A stretch of DNA of 64,000 nt, taken from contig NC_133114.1 in NCBI RefSeq assembly GCF_022965805.1, forward strand, positions 7,522,261-7,586,260, read 5' to 3'. The notes beneath the pieces are model-generated. The model searched no databases. It saw nothing but the letters and a program-made list of their open reading frames with translations, and was not told where the DNA came from. Made by a program: the position numbers and the translations under genes. Shown here piece after piece: positions 45,741-56,023 of this stretch (within the stretch, counting starts at the first letter, position 1; every line of letters begins with the position of its first letter). The DNA is from Primulina eburnea (Eukaryota; Streptophyta; Magnoliopsida; Lamiales; Gesneriaceae).

Positions 45741-47150
45741 TGTAATGCCCGAGATTTTATTACCGTAATCTGAGATTAATCTGGAATGATTTATTCAATA
45801 ATCAAGATGATTGTAGACGGTACGGATCGGACCCAGAAAGAAGCAAAATAGGTTTAAATGTGTGTGCAAGGAAGTGATTGGTGCACATGCGCAACGAGGT
45901 GCGCAAGTCATGGGCGAGTGTCCAGAACGTTGGGCGCATATGCGCGGAGAAACGCGCGCATATGCGCGAAGAGCGGAGGTGCGAATCCGAACATCTCGCG
46001 CATATACGCGAGCAACGTCGCGCATATGCGCGAGAAGATATGCAGCAAATGCCGGGCCGAAGCTCCGGCGCATATGCGCGGCTTTGTGCGCGCATATGCG
46101 CGCGGCATGCATTTTGAAAAATCGCCACATGGTGTCTTGGAATGCGACGAGTATATATATATATATATATCTGCATGTAATTCTCCAACAGAAAGTCGAA
46201 GAAAATCAAGGGTTTAGGGAAAAGCTTTGTTCTTTTTTCTTTAGAAATTGATTTGCGAGTAAACCGTCTATCTGAATTGAAATCCGACTTCGGTACTGTG
46301 TTACTATCAACGCAGGCTACGCACGGACGTAAGTTTTATTACGTTTAGACAAGATTTGATTTTATGATGTTGTCAGAATTGAATAGAATTCAGATATGGT
46401 GTTTATACTACCGTAGATATTATAGAATTGAAGTCAGACTGAAGAACAGATTGTTTATGTATTTGTTATGATTTTCAGAGTGGATTTGACTGAGATTTTA
46501 TATCAGATTCGTATTGTTATTGAGATTATCATTTGTATCAGTATTGATTTCGAAGTCTGGTATTATATTTGTGATGTTTAGATTGACGGGGTTGCCGAGA
46601 CAGTATTGTTATGCCGTCGAAACATCAGTTAGTTTAGATTGTTCAGATTTAGATATGAATTCGATGATATTACGATATCGTTGGTATAATCAGATTGTAT
46701 TTGGTTCAGATATTGATCAGATTATGTACTGAGTTGGGTATTGATCAGAACAGATTGTGTTTTGAGCTGCACATTGATACAGTGTATTTATTTTTGTCAT
46801 TTCAGATTGGAGATGGACAGACTGGACTTCGAGACTTCGTCTTCCTCAGACGGGGAAGATAAAGGTATAATTCATGTGATATCTGGGAAGATATAACTCA
46901 AATCAGATCTCATTTGAGTTTCCCAAACAAATCACATACTAGACTATTATTTATGTTTTGATATGATTGTTTATAGATTTGTTTATAGAACTTGTATACA
47001 AATCTTGCTATGCTTTGTTTAAAGATCTTGTGGCATTGCATTAGAATGATTATGTTTGTTTACAGATTGTGTATTCATGCATTAAGATAGGACAGTCTGC
47101 AGATCAGGCAGACTTCTAGATGTTCGGCGATATCTCAGCTTAGGGGAAGA
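45741..47150 (+). repeat. E LTR2, left part
   Basis: Same LTR as 39756 with a few private changes. It is interrupted by F after GAAGA (47146-47150) and resumes at 53975. The palindrome array is at 45934-46105. Confidence 0.92.
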
Positions 47151-47673
47151 TGTGGGGACCCGGACGCTAATCAAATTTTTAATCATCATTGGGACTAATT
47201 AATCAATTATAAAACAGGGTCTAAAATTTTTTTAAAATAAAAAGCGGAAACGTAATGTAATTTACTCAAATTACATATTAAACATATATATACAACTCGG
47301 TATTATCTACAAGAATTCCACTAGGTTCAACTACATATCAGTGCTGAATCCTAAGTTGCTTCAAAGCCCGGATCTCCACGCTACCTAGTCCAGCCTCATT
47401 CTCATCTTGACCCTGATCCAGCCCCACCTGTTGTCATGCACACATACAAAACAAGACAACAGCCGGATAACTCCGGTGAGAATAACTCCCAGTATAAACA
47501 ATGTAAACATGCAATCATATAAAAACATATATAAAAGCATATAATTAACATTCATAACATGTATCAAATCAGAAACATAAATCAATAACAAATAATGAAT
47601 CACACTCAGACTCAAACAACGCGTCGTCTCAGACTCGACTCAACTCTAACCTAGGGATCCCGATATAGTGTCT

Positions 47674-47935
47674 GGGCGAATCAGCCGCAGAATTGACGAC
47701 TCAGTCAAGATTTAAGCGAATCAGCCAATAGCTAGGCGAAACAGCCGATAGCTAGACGAATCAGTCAATAGATAGACGAATCAGTCAATAAATAGACGAA
47801 TCAGTCAATAGATAAGCGAATCAGCCAATAGCTAGGCGAAACAGCCGATAGCTAGACGAATCAGTCAATAACCGGACGACTCAGTCGGTGACTAGGCGAA
47901 TCAGCCAATGACTCAACAACTCAGTAATCAATACA
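47674..47935. repeat. ~22-bp minisatellite in F 3' LTR (expanded)
   Basis: Units based on GCGAATCAGCC or GACGAATCAGTC with short spacers. The right LTR (52670-52830) lacks about 108 bp of this tract, so copy number changed after or during insertion. Confidence 0.85.
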
Positions 47936-48640
47936 TGCAATGACTATAAATCAATAGAAAACAACATCAATCTTATCAATTACAAATCTCAATGTAATAA
48001 TCTAAGTATGTGATTTAGAGAGACTCGAGTCAAACCTTACTCGAGTTGTGCAATCCCAACACAACATTAATTTATACCTTTCTTTCTGCTATTCTGACTC
48101 TGTCGAAGTCTCGAACCCCAAGCCTGTCAATACTCAGTCTGACAATAACGATATCGAGGGTACAATATCAATACACCATCCAAACAATACTGGATATAAT
48201 CAGAATTAAATCAAATTCTGTTTCAACAACACAACGTCATAATTTCAATATATCCAGCCCTACCATATTAGTCAGATATCAATCCCAACATCTCCTAATC
48301 AATAACAACTCAATTCTGATATCAAATCAACTCCGAAATTCATAACAATTTCATATGGTATCTGTTTCTCACTCCGGTTTTGATTATACGATGTCTAACA
48401 TGCCAAGAACATCATATATGAATCATATCAGATTCTGACAATACCATAATTTCAAATCATATCAAAACGTAGCAAAACTTACGTCCAGTTGTAGCCTACT
48501 TCGATAGGTACTCAATACCGAAGTCGGATTCAAAATCGGACGGGCGGATTTCTCAGAAAAGGCGTAAGGATTTTCTTTCCTTTTTCTGAAACCTTTTTCG
48601 ATTCCCTTCGTTTCCTTCTTATGAATTCTGAAATAATTCA

Positions 48641-48642
<2 letters not shown>

Positions 48643-48712
<70 letters not shown>
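48643..48712. repeat. (AT)35 microsatellite at the F LTR TATA position
   Basis: Pure AT dinucleotide tract. The right LTR has a slightly shorter tract at 53538-53605. Confidence 0.95.
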
Positions 48713-48715
<3 letters not shown>

Positions 48716-48762
48716 GCACATGCAATAAGACAAATGGCACATCCTTCACGCGACACGCATCG

Positions 48763-48976
48763 CGCTCGGGCGGTAAGAAATTCCCGCCCGGGCGCTCGCT
48801 CGGCGCTCGGGCGGTAAAAATCTGCCGCCCGGGCGCGAAGCGCTCTGCCTCCCTGCATTACCCGATGGCGCTCGGGCGGTCAAAAACTACCGCCCGGGCG
48901 CCAAGCTATCTGCCCGGAACCATCTTGGTTTAACATTGGCGCTCGAGCGGTCAAGAACCACCGCTCGGGCGCCAGA
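48763..48976. repeat. GC-rich hairpin units in F 3' LTR
   Basis: About four units in which GGCGCTCGGGCGGT is followed, after a short A-rich loop, by its near-complement ACCGCCCGGGCGCC. The right LTR has a reduced set (53653-53837). Confidence 0.85.
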
Positions 48977-49125
48977 CATTCTGCCCGAAAATCACATAAC
49001 TCATATGTGTTAACCAATCTGTCTCGGAGTGGTCCAACTATGCTCACATCCGTTCATCGTCGATAAATCATCTCAGATTACGTTAATCATATCAGATTAC
49101 GTTAATCAAATTCTTGGGCATTACA

Positions 49126-49162
49126 TTTCTCCCCCCTAAGATACGATTTCGTCCTCGAAATC
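49126..49162 (-). promoter_or_regulatory. F polypurine tract and upstream stem-loop
   Basis: On the minus strand the tract CTTAGGGGGGAGAAA (49126-49140) precedes the LTR. The stem GATTTCG, AGGA, CGAAATC lies at 49145-49162. One stem pair differs from B and E by changes on both sides (G-C to T-A). Confidence 0.75.
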
Positions 49163-50766
49163 ACAGGCAATCAATCGTATCAATAAGAAGGTATATCACA
49201 AAACTGAATAGAAAACTCACATCAGTTAAATAACTCGGGGAATCTTTGTCTCATGTCTGACTCTATTTCCCAAGTATCTTCTTCTATGCCCTGACGACTT
49301 CACTGAATCCTCATATGAAGCATCAATAAAGATAGTTCTCATCTCAATAAAGAGGAAATCCCCATTTCTTTCCGTACAACGTTTTGAAAGAAGCTATTTC
49401 AATACTCGTATGATAGCTATTGTTGTACGAAAACTCACAAAATGGCAGTATATCTTGCCAGCTAGCGCTAAAATCAAGCACTACTGTTCTCAGCATCCTC
49501 CAATATCTGGAGCATCTGCTCAGACTATCCATCGGTCTATGGATGATATGCGGTACTAAGATGTACCTTCGTACTTAGAGCCTACTGCAAACTCTACCCA
49601 AAGTGCAATATAGACCGAGGATCATGGTCTAAAACAATCGTCTTTGGCACTCTAGGCAGTGTGGTTACCGGTCTGACATAAATCTCAGTCATCTGGTCAT
49701 GTCTGTACGTCATCTCGTACAGAATAAAACATGCGGATTTGGTCAATCTGTCAGTCACAACCCAAATCACATCACGACTCTGGGAGGATCTCAGTAATTT
49801 CATTACAAATCTATGGAAATGTGATCTCATTTCCTTTCAGGAATAGACAAACTCTGTACTAATCCTCCTGTTTTCTTTCTCTCAGCTTCCACCTATTGAC
49901 AATTCAGACATTTGGTTACAAATTCAGCTATATCAGCTTTCATTTGTTTCCACCAACACTGTCTTCGATCTGATTCAAACCCGAATTCAGAATAACAACA
50001 ATATTCAGTCAAATTCAAGACATCACTAAACACTGATATCTACTACAGCCAACTAATTACAGTTTATTTCTGCTAAAATCAACAGAAACATCATCCTTGG
50101 ATATAACACATCCTGAATGCCATCTGTCTCAATCAGGATTCGCCATTTCAGCTGCTTTTTTTTTTTATATCCAATCAAGGCTAAAATCAATCTCCCTGCC
50201 TGAAATAAAATCTGAAATCTTATCGGGGAAAAAAAAAACATCAATAACTTTCATATCATTGGTAAATCAGCCAATGATAGACTCAACTTCAGTAAATCAA
50301 CTGAATACATAAGGATTATCTCTGCTCCTTTCTGTAATACTCGAGTCATAGCTAGTACGAATTATCAAAGGAATCCTCAATCTAGAATCCTTATCGTACA
50401 ATACTCATCTCTTGGCCATTTCAGGTCCCATTCTCACCATCTTCTGGAATCAATCTAGGTAGCGCTGTACTTGGTCCGCATATCAATATCCGTAATGCAG
50501 TCCCAAAATTAGACAACCCCAGTACAATACCAGCTATCACAAGCTCTAACTCAGTCTCATTCTCATTCTACTGTAGTATACATCGTCTTACAGCATTCAC
50601 TGCTATAAAAACTCTCCCCAACGGAGCAAGGCATACACTACAGTAACTAAAACTCAACGGGCAAAGCATATCTCAATGCAATTCATTCAAAACTAATATA
50701 GGTGAAGCACCCGCATCTATCAGTACAAAAGCAGGATAACTATATCAAGAATCGTTACCTGCAACA
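49163..50766 (-). pseudogene. F decayed pol with integrase remnants
   Basis: Minus-strand fragments. 49344-49532 contains [20 protein letters not shown], and 49594-49830 contains [20 protein letters not shown] and a VLDHDP version of the second Asp motif: integrase core of the A type. Nearer gag (50230-50760) are protease and linker remnants with stops. RT and RNase H are missing. A T/A run at 50157-50170 and another at 50227-50239 are further damage. Confidence 0.8.
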
Positions 50767-51858
50767 TCACTCATCTGGTGCTTCCTCAGCCTGCTCCTCG
50801 GTCAAAGCAAATAAGCTGGCCTGCTGTCTAGGAGGCTGGCCGACTATCTGGCTTCCTCCTAGCCTCTGCTGTGACTGAGATGGTGCTGGCTGAAATGAAG
50901 GAACAGCAGCTGATTGTCTACTCCACTGTGCTACTGATCCAGATGATTCGGTTCCCTGAAATCTTTGAGAACCTTTCTGTGGACACACTCTGGAAAAATG
51001 TCCCTGTTGTTTGCAGAAGTGGCAGCTACCAAGTACTCCTTGGCACTGTTCAGTGGAATGTCTCCCTCCAAAATTTCCGCAATAAGCCCCGGTATAACTC
51101 TGTTGGGGACCACTGGAACTCGAAGAACTGCCGCCAGACTTCTTAAACTGCTTTCCTCTAGCCTTCAGAAAATCTTTCTTTCCACCACTACTATCACTCT
51201 CGAATCTGGGAGGTGGTTGCGGTGGTCTCCACTCTTGAGAAACAAATGCAGCTCCTCTCTGTCTTATCAGGCCTGCTTCAGCGCCCTTTGCTCTATTCAT
51301 AGCATCAGCAAAGTTATTCGGTCGCCCTGTGTTCACCAATGTAAAAATGTCGGGATTCAAGCCATTGATGAACTGATCAGCAACGGCTTCGTCATTTTCA
51401 GACACATGTGGAGCAAACTTTAACAAGGTAGAGAACTTGGTCACGTATTCTTCAATGTTCAGCTGACCCTGTCTCAAATTGGCAAACTCCGCCCCCTTGT
51501 CTTTTCTGTACGATATTGGGAAAAATCTCTGATAAAACTCAGTTTTAAATACATCCCAAGTAATAATCGTACCTCGTTGCTCCAAGGCCCTCTTCATCGT
51601 ACTCCACCAGCTCTTTGCAACATCATGCAACTGGTTCCCAATCAACTTAATTCGGCGCTCATCGCTATACTCCAGCAATTCAAACAGCTTTTCGATATCA
51701 TTCAGCCAACTCTCACACTCAACTGATGTCTCAATACCTTTCAGAGTCGGTGGTTTGAATGACTGAAACCTTTTCAGTAAGGTTTCCATTGGAGTCGGTG
51801 TTACATCCATCGGAGGATTCGATGTACTACCCTGTTCTGGAATTCGTCTAGGAGGCAT
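50767..51858 (-). CDS. gag: F Gag protein, complete
   Basis: 363 residues from ATG 51858 (MPPRRIPEQGSTS). Capsid core with [40 protein letters not shown] and [17 protein letters not shown]; a Ser-rich linker; first Cys cluster changed to CGNFGGRHSTEQC (one Cys lost); zinc knuckle CHFCKQQGHFSRVC intact; ends EEAPDE-stop where A continues into protease. Very close to B Gag. The frame is fully open beside a ruined pol, as in B. The reverse ORFs 50871-51146 and 50965-51423 are shadows. Confidence 0.85.
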   Translation of the reverse strand: MPPRRIPEQGSTSNPPMDVTPTPMETLLKRFQSFKPPTLKGIETSVECESWLNDIEKLFELLEYSDERRIKLIGNQLHDVAKSWWSTMKRALEQRGTIITWDVFKTEFYQRFFPISYRKDKGAEFANLRQGQLNIEEYVTKFSTLLKFAPHVSENDEAVADQFINGLNPDIFTLVNTGRPNNFADAMNRAKGAEAGLIRQRGAAFVSQEWRPPQPPPRFESDSSGGKKDFLKARGKQFKKSGGSSSSSSGPQQSYTGAYCGNFGGRHSTEQCQGVLGSCHFCKQQGHFSRVCPQKGSQRFQGTESSGSVAQWSRQSAAVPSFQPAPSQSQQRLGGSQIVGQPPRQQASLFALTEEQAEEAPDE

Positions 51859-52146
51859 ATCTGAAACCCAAAAGGATTAGTGACCCAATCCAACACATCT
51901 GTTTCCATTCATTCTCCCTCCCGATCATCTTACTGCTGATCGAGAATCCATTCAGATTCGTGCCCAATAATACATATTACAAAATCAAATCAGATAAGTC
52001 AAGTAACATGTATTATATAAAGCAGTACAACATGCTAGCAATCACAAGCAAGGAAAGAAAACCTCAATCTACCCCGCTCACTAGCCTCTTCTATCTGAAT
52101 CTCAAGAATCTACAGTTCTAGTGCCTACGGCTCTGATACCACCTGT
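51859..52146 (-). other. F leader and PBS
   Basis: The PBS TGGTATCAGAGC is on the minus strand at 52130-52141, five bases from the LTR. The leader is similar to B 15744-16031. No ORF of note. Confidence 0.85.
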
Positions 52147-53535
52147 TGTGGGGACCCGGACGCTAATCAAATTTTTAATCATCATTGGGACTAATTAATC
52201 AATTATAAAACAGGGTCTAAATTTTTTTAAAATAAAAAGCGGAAACGTAATGTAATTTACTCAAATTACATATTAAACATATATATACAACTCGGTATTA
52301 TCTACAAGAATTTCACTAGGTTCAACTACATATCAGTGCTGAATCCTAAGTTGCTTCAAAGCCCGGATCTCCACGCTACCTAGTCCAGCCTCATTCTCAT
52401 CTTGACCCTGATCCAGCCCCACCTGTTGTCATGCACACATACAAAACAAGACAACAGCCGGATAACTCCGGTGAGAATAACTCCCAGTATAAACAATGTA
52501 AACATGCAATCATATAAAAACATATATAAAAGCATATAATTAACATTCATAACATGTATCAAATCAGAAACATAAATCAATAACAAATAATGAATCACAC
52601 TCAGACTCAAACAACGCGTCGTCTCAGACTCGACTCAACTCTAACCTAGGGATCCCGATATAGTGTCTGGGCGAATCAGCCGCAGAATTGACGACTCAGT
52701 CAAGATTTAAGCGAATCAGCCAATAGCTAGGCGAAACAGCCGATAGCTAGACGAATCAGTCAATAACCGGACGACTCAGTCGGTGACTAGGCGAATCAGC
52801 CAATGACTCAACAACTCAGTAATCAATACATGCAATGACTATAAATCAATAGACAACAACATCAATCTTATCAATTACAAATCTCAATGTAATAATCTAA
52901 GTATGTGATTTAGGGAGACTCGAGTCAAACCTTACTCGAGTTGTGCAATCCCAACACAACATTAATTTATACCTTTCTTTCTGCTATTCTGACTCTGTCG
53001 AAGTCTCGAACCCCAAGCCTGTCAATACTCAGTCTGACAATAACGATATCGAGGGTACAATATCAATACACCATCCAAACAATACTGGATATAATCAGAA
53101 TTAAATCAAATTCTGTTTCAACAACACAACGTCATAATTTCAATATATCCAGCCCTACCATATTAGTCAGATATCAATCCCAACATCTCCTAATCAATAA
53201 CAACTCAATTCTGATATCAAATCAACTCCGAAATTCATAACAATTTCATATGGTATCTGTTTCTCACTCCGGTTTTGATTATACGATGTCTAACATGCCA
53301 AGAACATCATATATGAATCATATCAGATTCTGACAATACCATAATTTCAAATCATATCAAAACGTAGCAAAACTTACGTCCAGTTGTAGCCTACTTCGAT
53401 AGGTACTCAATACCGAAGTCGGATTCAAAATCGGACGGGCGGATTTCTCAGAAAAGGCGTAAGGATTTTCTTTCCTTTTTCTGAAACCTTTTTCGATTCC
53501 CTTCGTTTCCTTCTTATGAATTCTGAAAGAATTCA

Positions 53536-53608
<73 letters not shown>

Positions 53609-53969
53609 GCACATGCAATAAGACAAATGGCACATCCTTCACGCGACACGCATCGCGCTCGCTCGGCGCTCGGGAGGTAAAAATCTGCCGCCCGGGCACG
53701 AAGCGCTCTGCCTCCCTGCATTACCCGATGGCGCTCGGGCGGTCAAAAACTACCGCCCGGGCGCCAAGCTTTCTGCCCGGAACCATCTTGGTTTAACATT
53801 GGCGCTCGAGCGGTCAAGAACCACCGCTCGGGCGCCAGACATTCTGCCCGAAAATCACATAACTCATATGTGTTAACCAATCTGTCTCGGAGTGGTCCAA
53901 CTATGCTCACATCCGTTCATCGTCGATAAATCATCTCAGATTACGTTAATCAAATTCTTGGGCATTACA
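52147..53969 (-). repeat. F 5' LTR (right copy)
   Basis: 1823 bp, TGTGGGGACC to GGGCATTACA, followed by TSD GAAGA. Minisatellite 52670-52830 (short), (AT)n 53538-53605 and GC hairpin units 53653-53837. Confidence 0.92.
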
Positions 53970-53974
53970 GAAGA

Positions 53975-54714
53975 TCACCGCCCCTATTGTAGATGCGGAT
54001 ACAGATCAGGCCGAAGTCTAGGAATAAGACGTACAGCACCTCAATTGGTAGGGTAGGTGACAGACAGTGACGTCTTATTCACAACGGGATCCCTAGAGTT
54101 ATAGATCGAGTCAGGTCTAGACATGATTTGATTAGAACTGCATGCTTATATGGATGTGGCTCCTAGATCATGGGACCCATCATTACTGCTTTCAGTTGGG
54201 ATAGCATGTTTTATGATTAGGATTGGTTATATGCATGTTTATCTGAATTGCGTTGCATGCTTACTTGATTAATTTCATAGATTATGAAATAGATTGTTTC
54301 TATACATGATAGCATGTTTTATAAATTAGTTGTTTATATACATGCTTACCATGTTTTATACTGGGATTTATTCTCACCGGAGTTATCCGGCTGTTGTCTT
54401 GTTTTGTATGTGTGCATGACAACAGGTGGGGCTGGATCAGGGTCGAGATAAAGATGAGAGAAGACGAGTTTAGCGTGGTGATTCCGGACTTACAGTAGAC
54501 TTGGTTTTATTACTTTATTTTAGTAGTTGAACCTTAGACTAGATTATTGTATTTTTAATACTGAAATGTATTTTATACAGATATGTATATTATTAGATGC
54601 CATTACCTTCCGCGTTTACATTTTCAAAAGAAAAATTTTTAGACCCTGTTTATCAGAACAGATAATTAAATCCCAAAGACGATTAAGAAGATGATTAGCG
54701 TCTGGGTCCCCACA
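53975..54714 (+). repeat. E LTR2, right part
   Basis: Resumes exactly where LTR2 broke at 47150 once F and one GAAGA are removed. It contains the hairpin block near 54374-54444 and ends GGGTCCCCACA; PBS 2 is at 54720-54731. Confidence 0.92.
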
Positions 54715-55111
54715 ACAGGTGGTATCAGAGCCGATAGTTCCTTTAGACTTAGATTATCAGAGCGAGGATCCTTTAGAGATAGATCTTTAGCCCGAAATAG
54801 TTAGAACTGATAGATATTTTAGATTGACTTAGATGGAGTTAGAAGAGAATGAGCGGGGTAGATGAATTTTCTTTCCTTGCATGTGTGTGCTAGCATGAGA
54901 TTGCTTATGATGTTGATTTACATTGTGATGCTAGCATGAGATTATGTGCTATTGCTTTTAGATACATGTTTACCTGATTATGTGAATTAGATTAGTATTA
55001 TGTATCACTGAATACGAATCAGATCGGATTCATGACCAGCAGTAAGATGGTCAGGAAAAGATTTGAAACAGATTTGTGGTATGGGATTACTGATGTTTTT
55101 GGAAATCAGAT

Positions 55112-56023
55112 ATAGCTCCCCGAAGAATTCCAGAAAAATGCAGTACGTCATATGATCAGACAGATAGAACAGAATCTCAGATAGATGTGGCAACATTGTT
55201 ACAGAGGTTTCAGTCGTTTCAACCGCCAATTCTGAAGGGAACTGAGACGTCAGTAGATTGTGAGAAATGGCTAGAGGAGACAGAAATGTTATTTGAATTC
55301 CTGAATTTCACAGATGAGTGTAGAATTAGGCTTATTGAGAACCAGTTGCAAGAGACTGCTAGAAGATGGTGGTTACTCACCAAAGGAGCCTTAGAGCAGA
55401 GTCGTTCAGTGATCACGTGGAAGACCTTTAGATTTGAATTTTATCAAAGATTCTTCCCTACCTCATATAGACAGGATAGAAGTGCAGAATTTGCAAACCT
55501 GAGACAGGGTCCTTTGAGTGTTGATGAATACTTGGCACAGTTCTTCACACTTCTACGTTTTGCTCCTCTTGTGGCTAGAAATGATGATGCTATGTCTAGC
55601 CAGTTCATTCAAGGATTGAATCCAGAAATACGTACGTTGGTAAATGTAAAGCAATCGAGTAATTTTGTTGATACCTTATATAGGGCTAAAAGAGCGGAAA
55701 CGGTTCTGATAGGACAACCGGGAGCATTATATGATCTTCCAGCACCAGACCCACAGCAACTGCATTCTAGAGTTGAGACTGGTAGTAGCAGTGGTAAAAA
55801 GAAAGAACCCTTGCAAATTCAGAAGAAGCAGTTCAAGAGATTAGGAAGTGGCTCGTCTAGTTCCAGTAGTTCCAGCCCGAGCTATACTGGAATATATTGC
55901 CGGACTTGTGGAGGGAGGCATTCCACAGAACAATGCCAGGGAGTGCTTGGTAAGTGCAATATCTGTAAGCAGACGGGACACTTTGCTAAAGTTTGTCCGC
56001 AGAGACATTTTCGAAGATCTTAA
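55112..56023 (+). pseudogene. gag: E gag, internal copy 2, start codon lost
   Basis: Same as copy 1, including ATA in place of the gag ATG (55112-55114), an otherwise open frame, the zinc knuckle CNICKQTGHFAKVC and the RRS end. I see two residue differences in the main frame (Lys/Gln after ALE; Asn/Asp in ARNDxAM), plus one upstream in the start-proximal segment. The shared lost start shows the lesion predates the tandem duplication. Confidence 0.8.

Larger units (their letters stand above)
47151..49125 (-). repeat. F 3' LTR (left copy)
   Basis: TGTGGGGACCCGGACG to TTGGGCATTACA on the plus strand. Hairpin block 47409-47480, minisatellite 47674-47935, (AT)35 at 48643-48712 and GC hairpin units at 48763-48976. 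It is 152 bp longer than the right copy through extra minisatellite units, one extra GC unit and a 19-bp duplication near its outer end (CAGATTACGTTAATCA repeated). Confidence 0.92.
47151..53969 (-). mobile_element. F: reverse non-autonomous gypsy element nested in E LTR2
   Basis: Two LTRs (5' LTR 52147-53969, 3' LTR 47151-49125), PBS, intact gag, decayed pol and purine tract, with a perfect TSD GAAGA (47146-47150 and 53970-53974). The internal region is 3.0 kb. Outside the repeat tracts the LTRs match almost base for base; their 152-bp length difference lies in repeats. F shares decayed pol sequence with B: for example the segment near 50230-50400 reversed matches B at 17470-17640. Confidence 0.92.

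Noticed and set aside
48462..48933. Frames encoding long Ile-Tyr runs (also near 53357-53721)
   Set aside because: Direct translation of the (AT)n microsatellite in the F LTRs.
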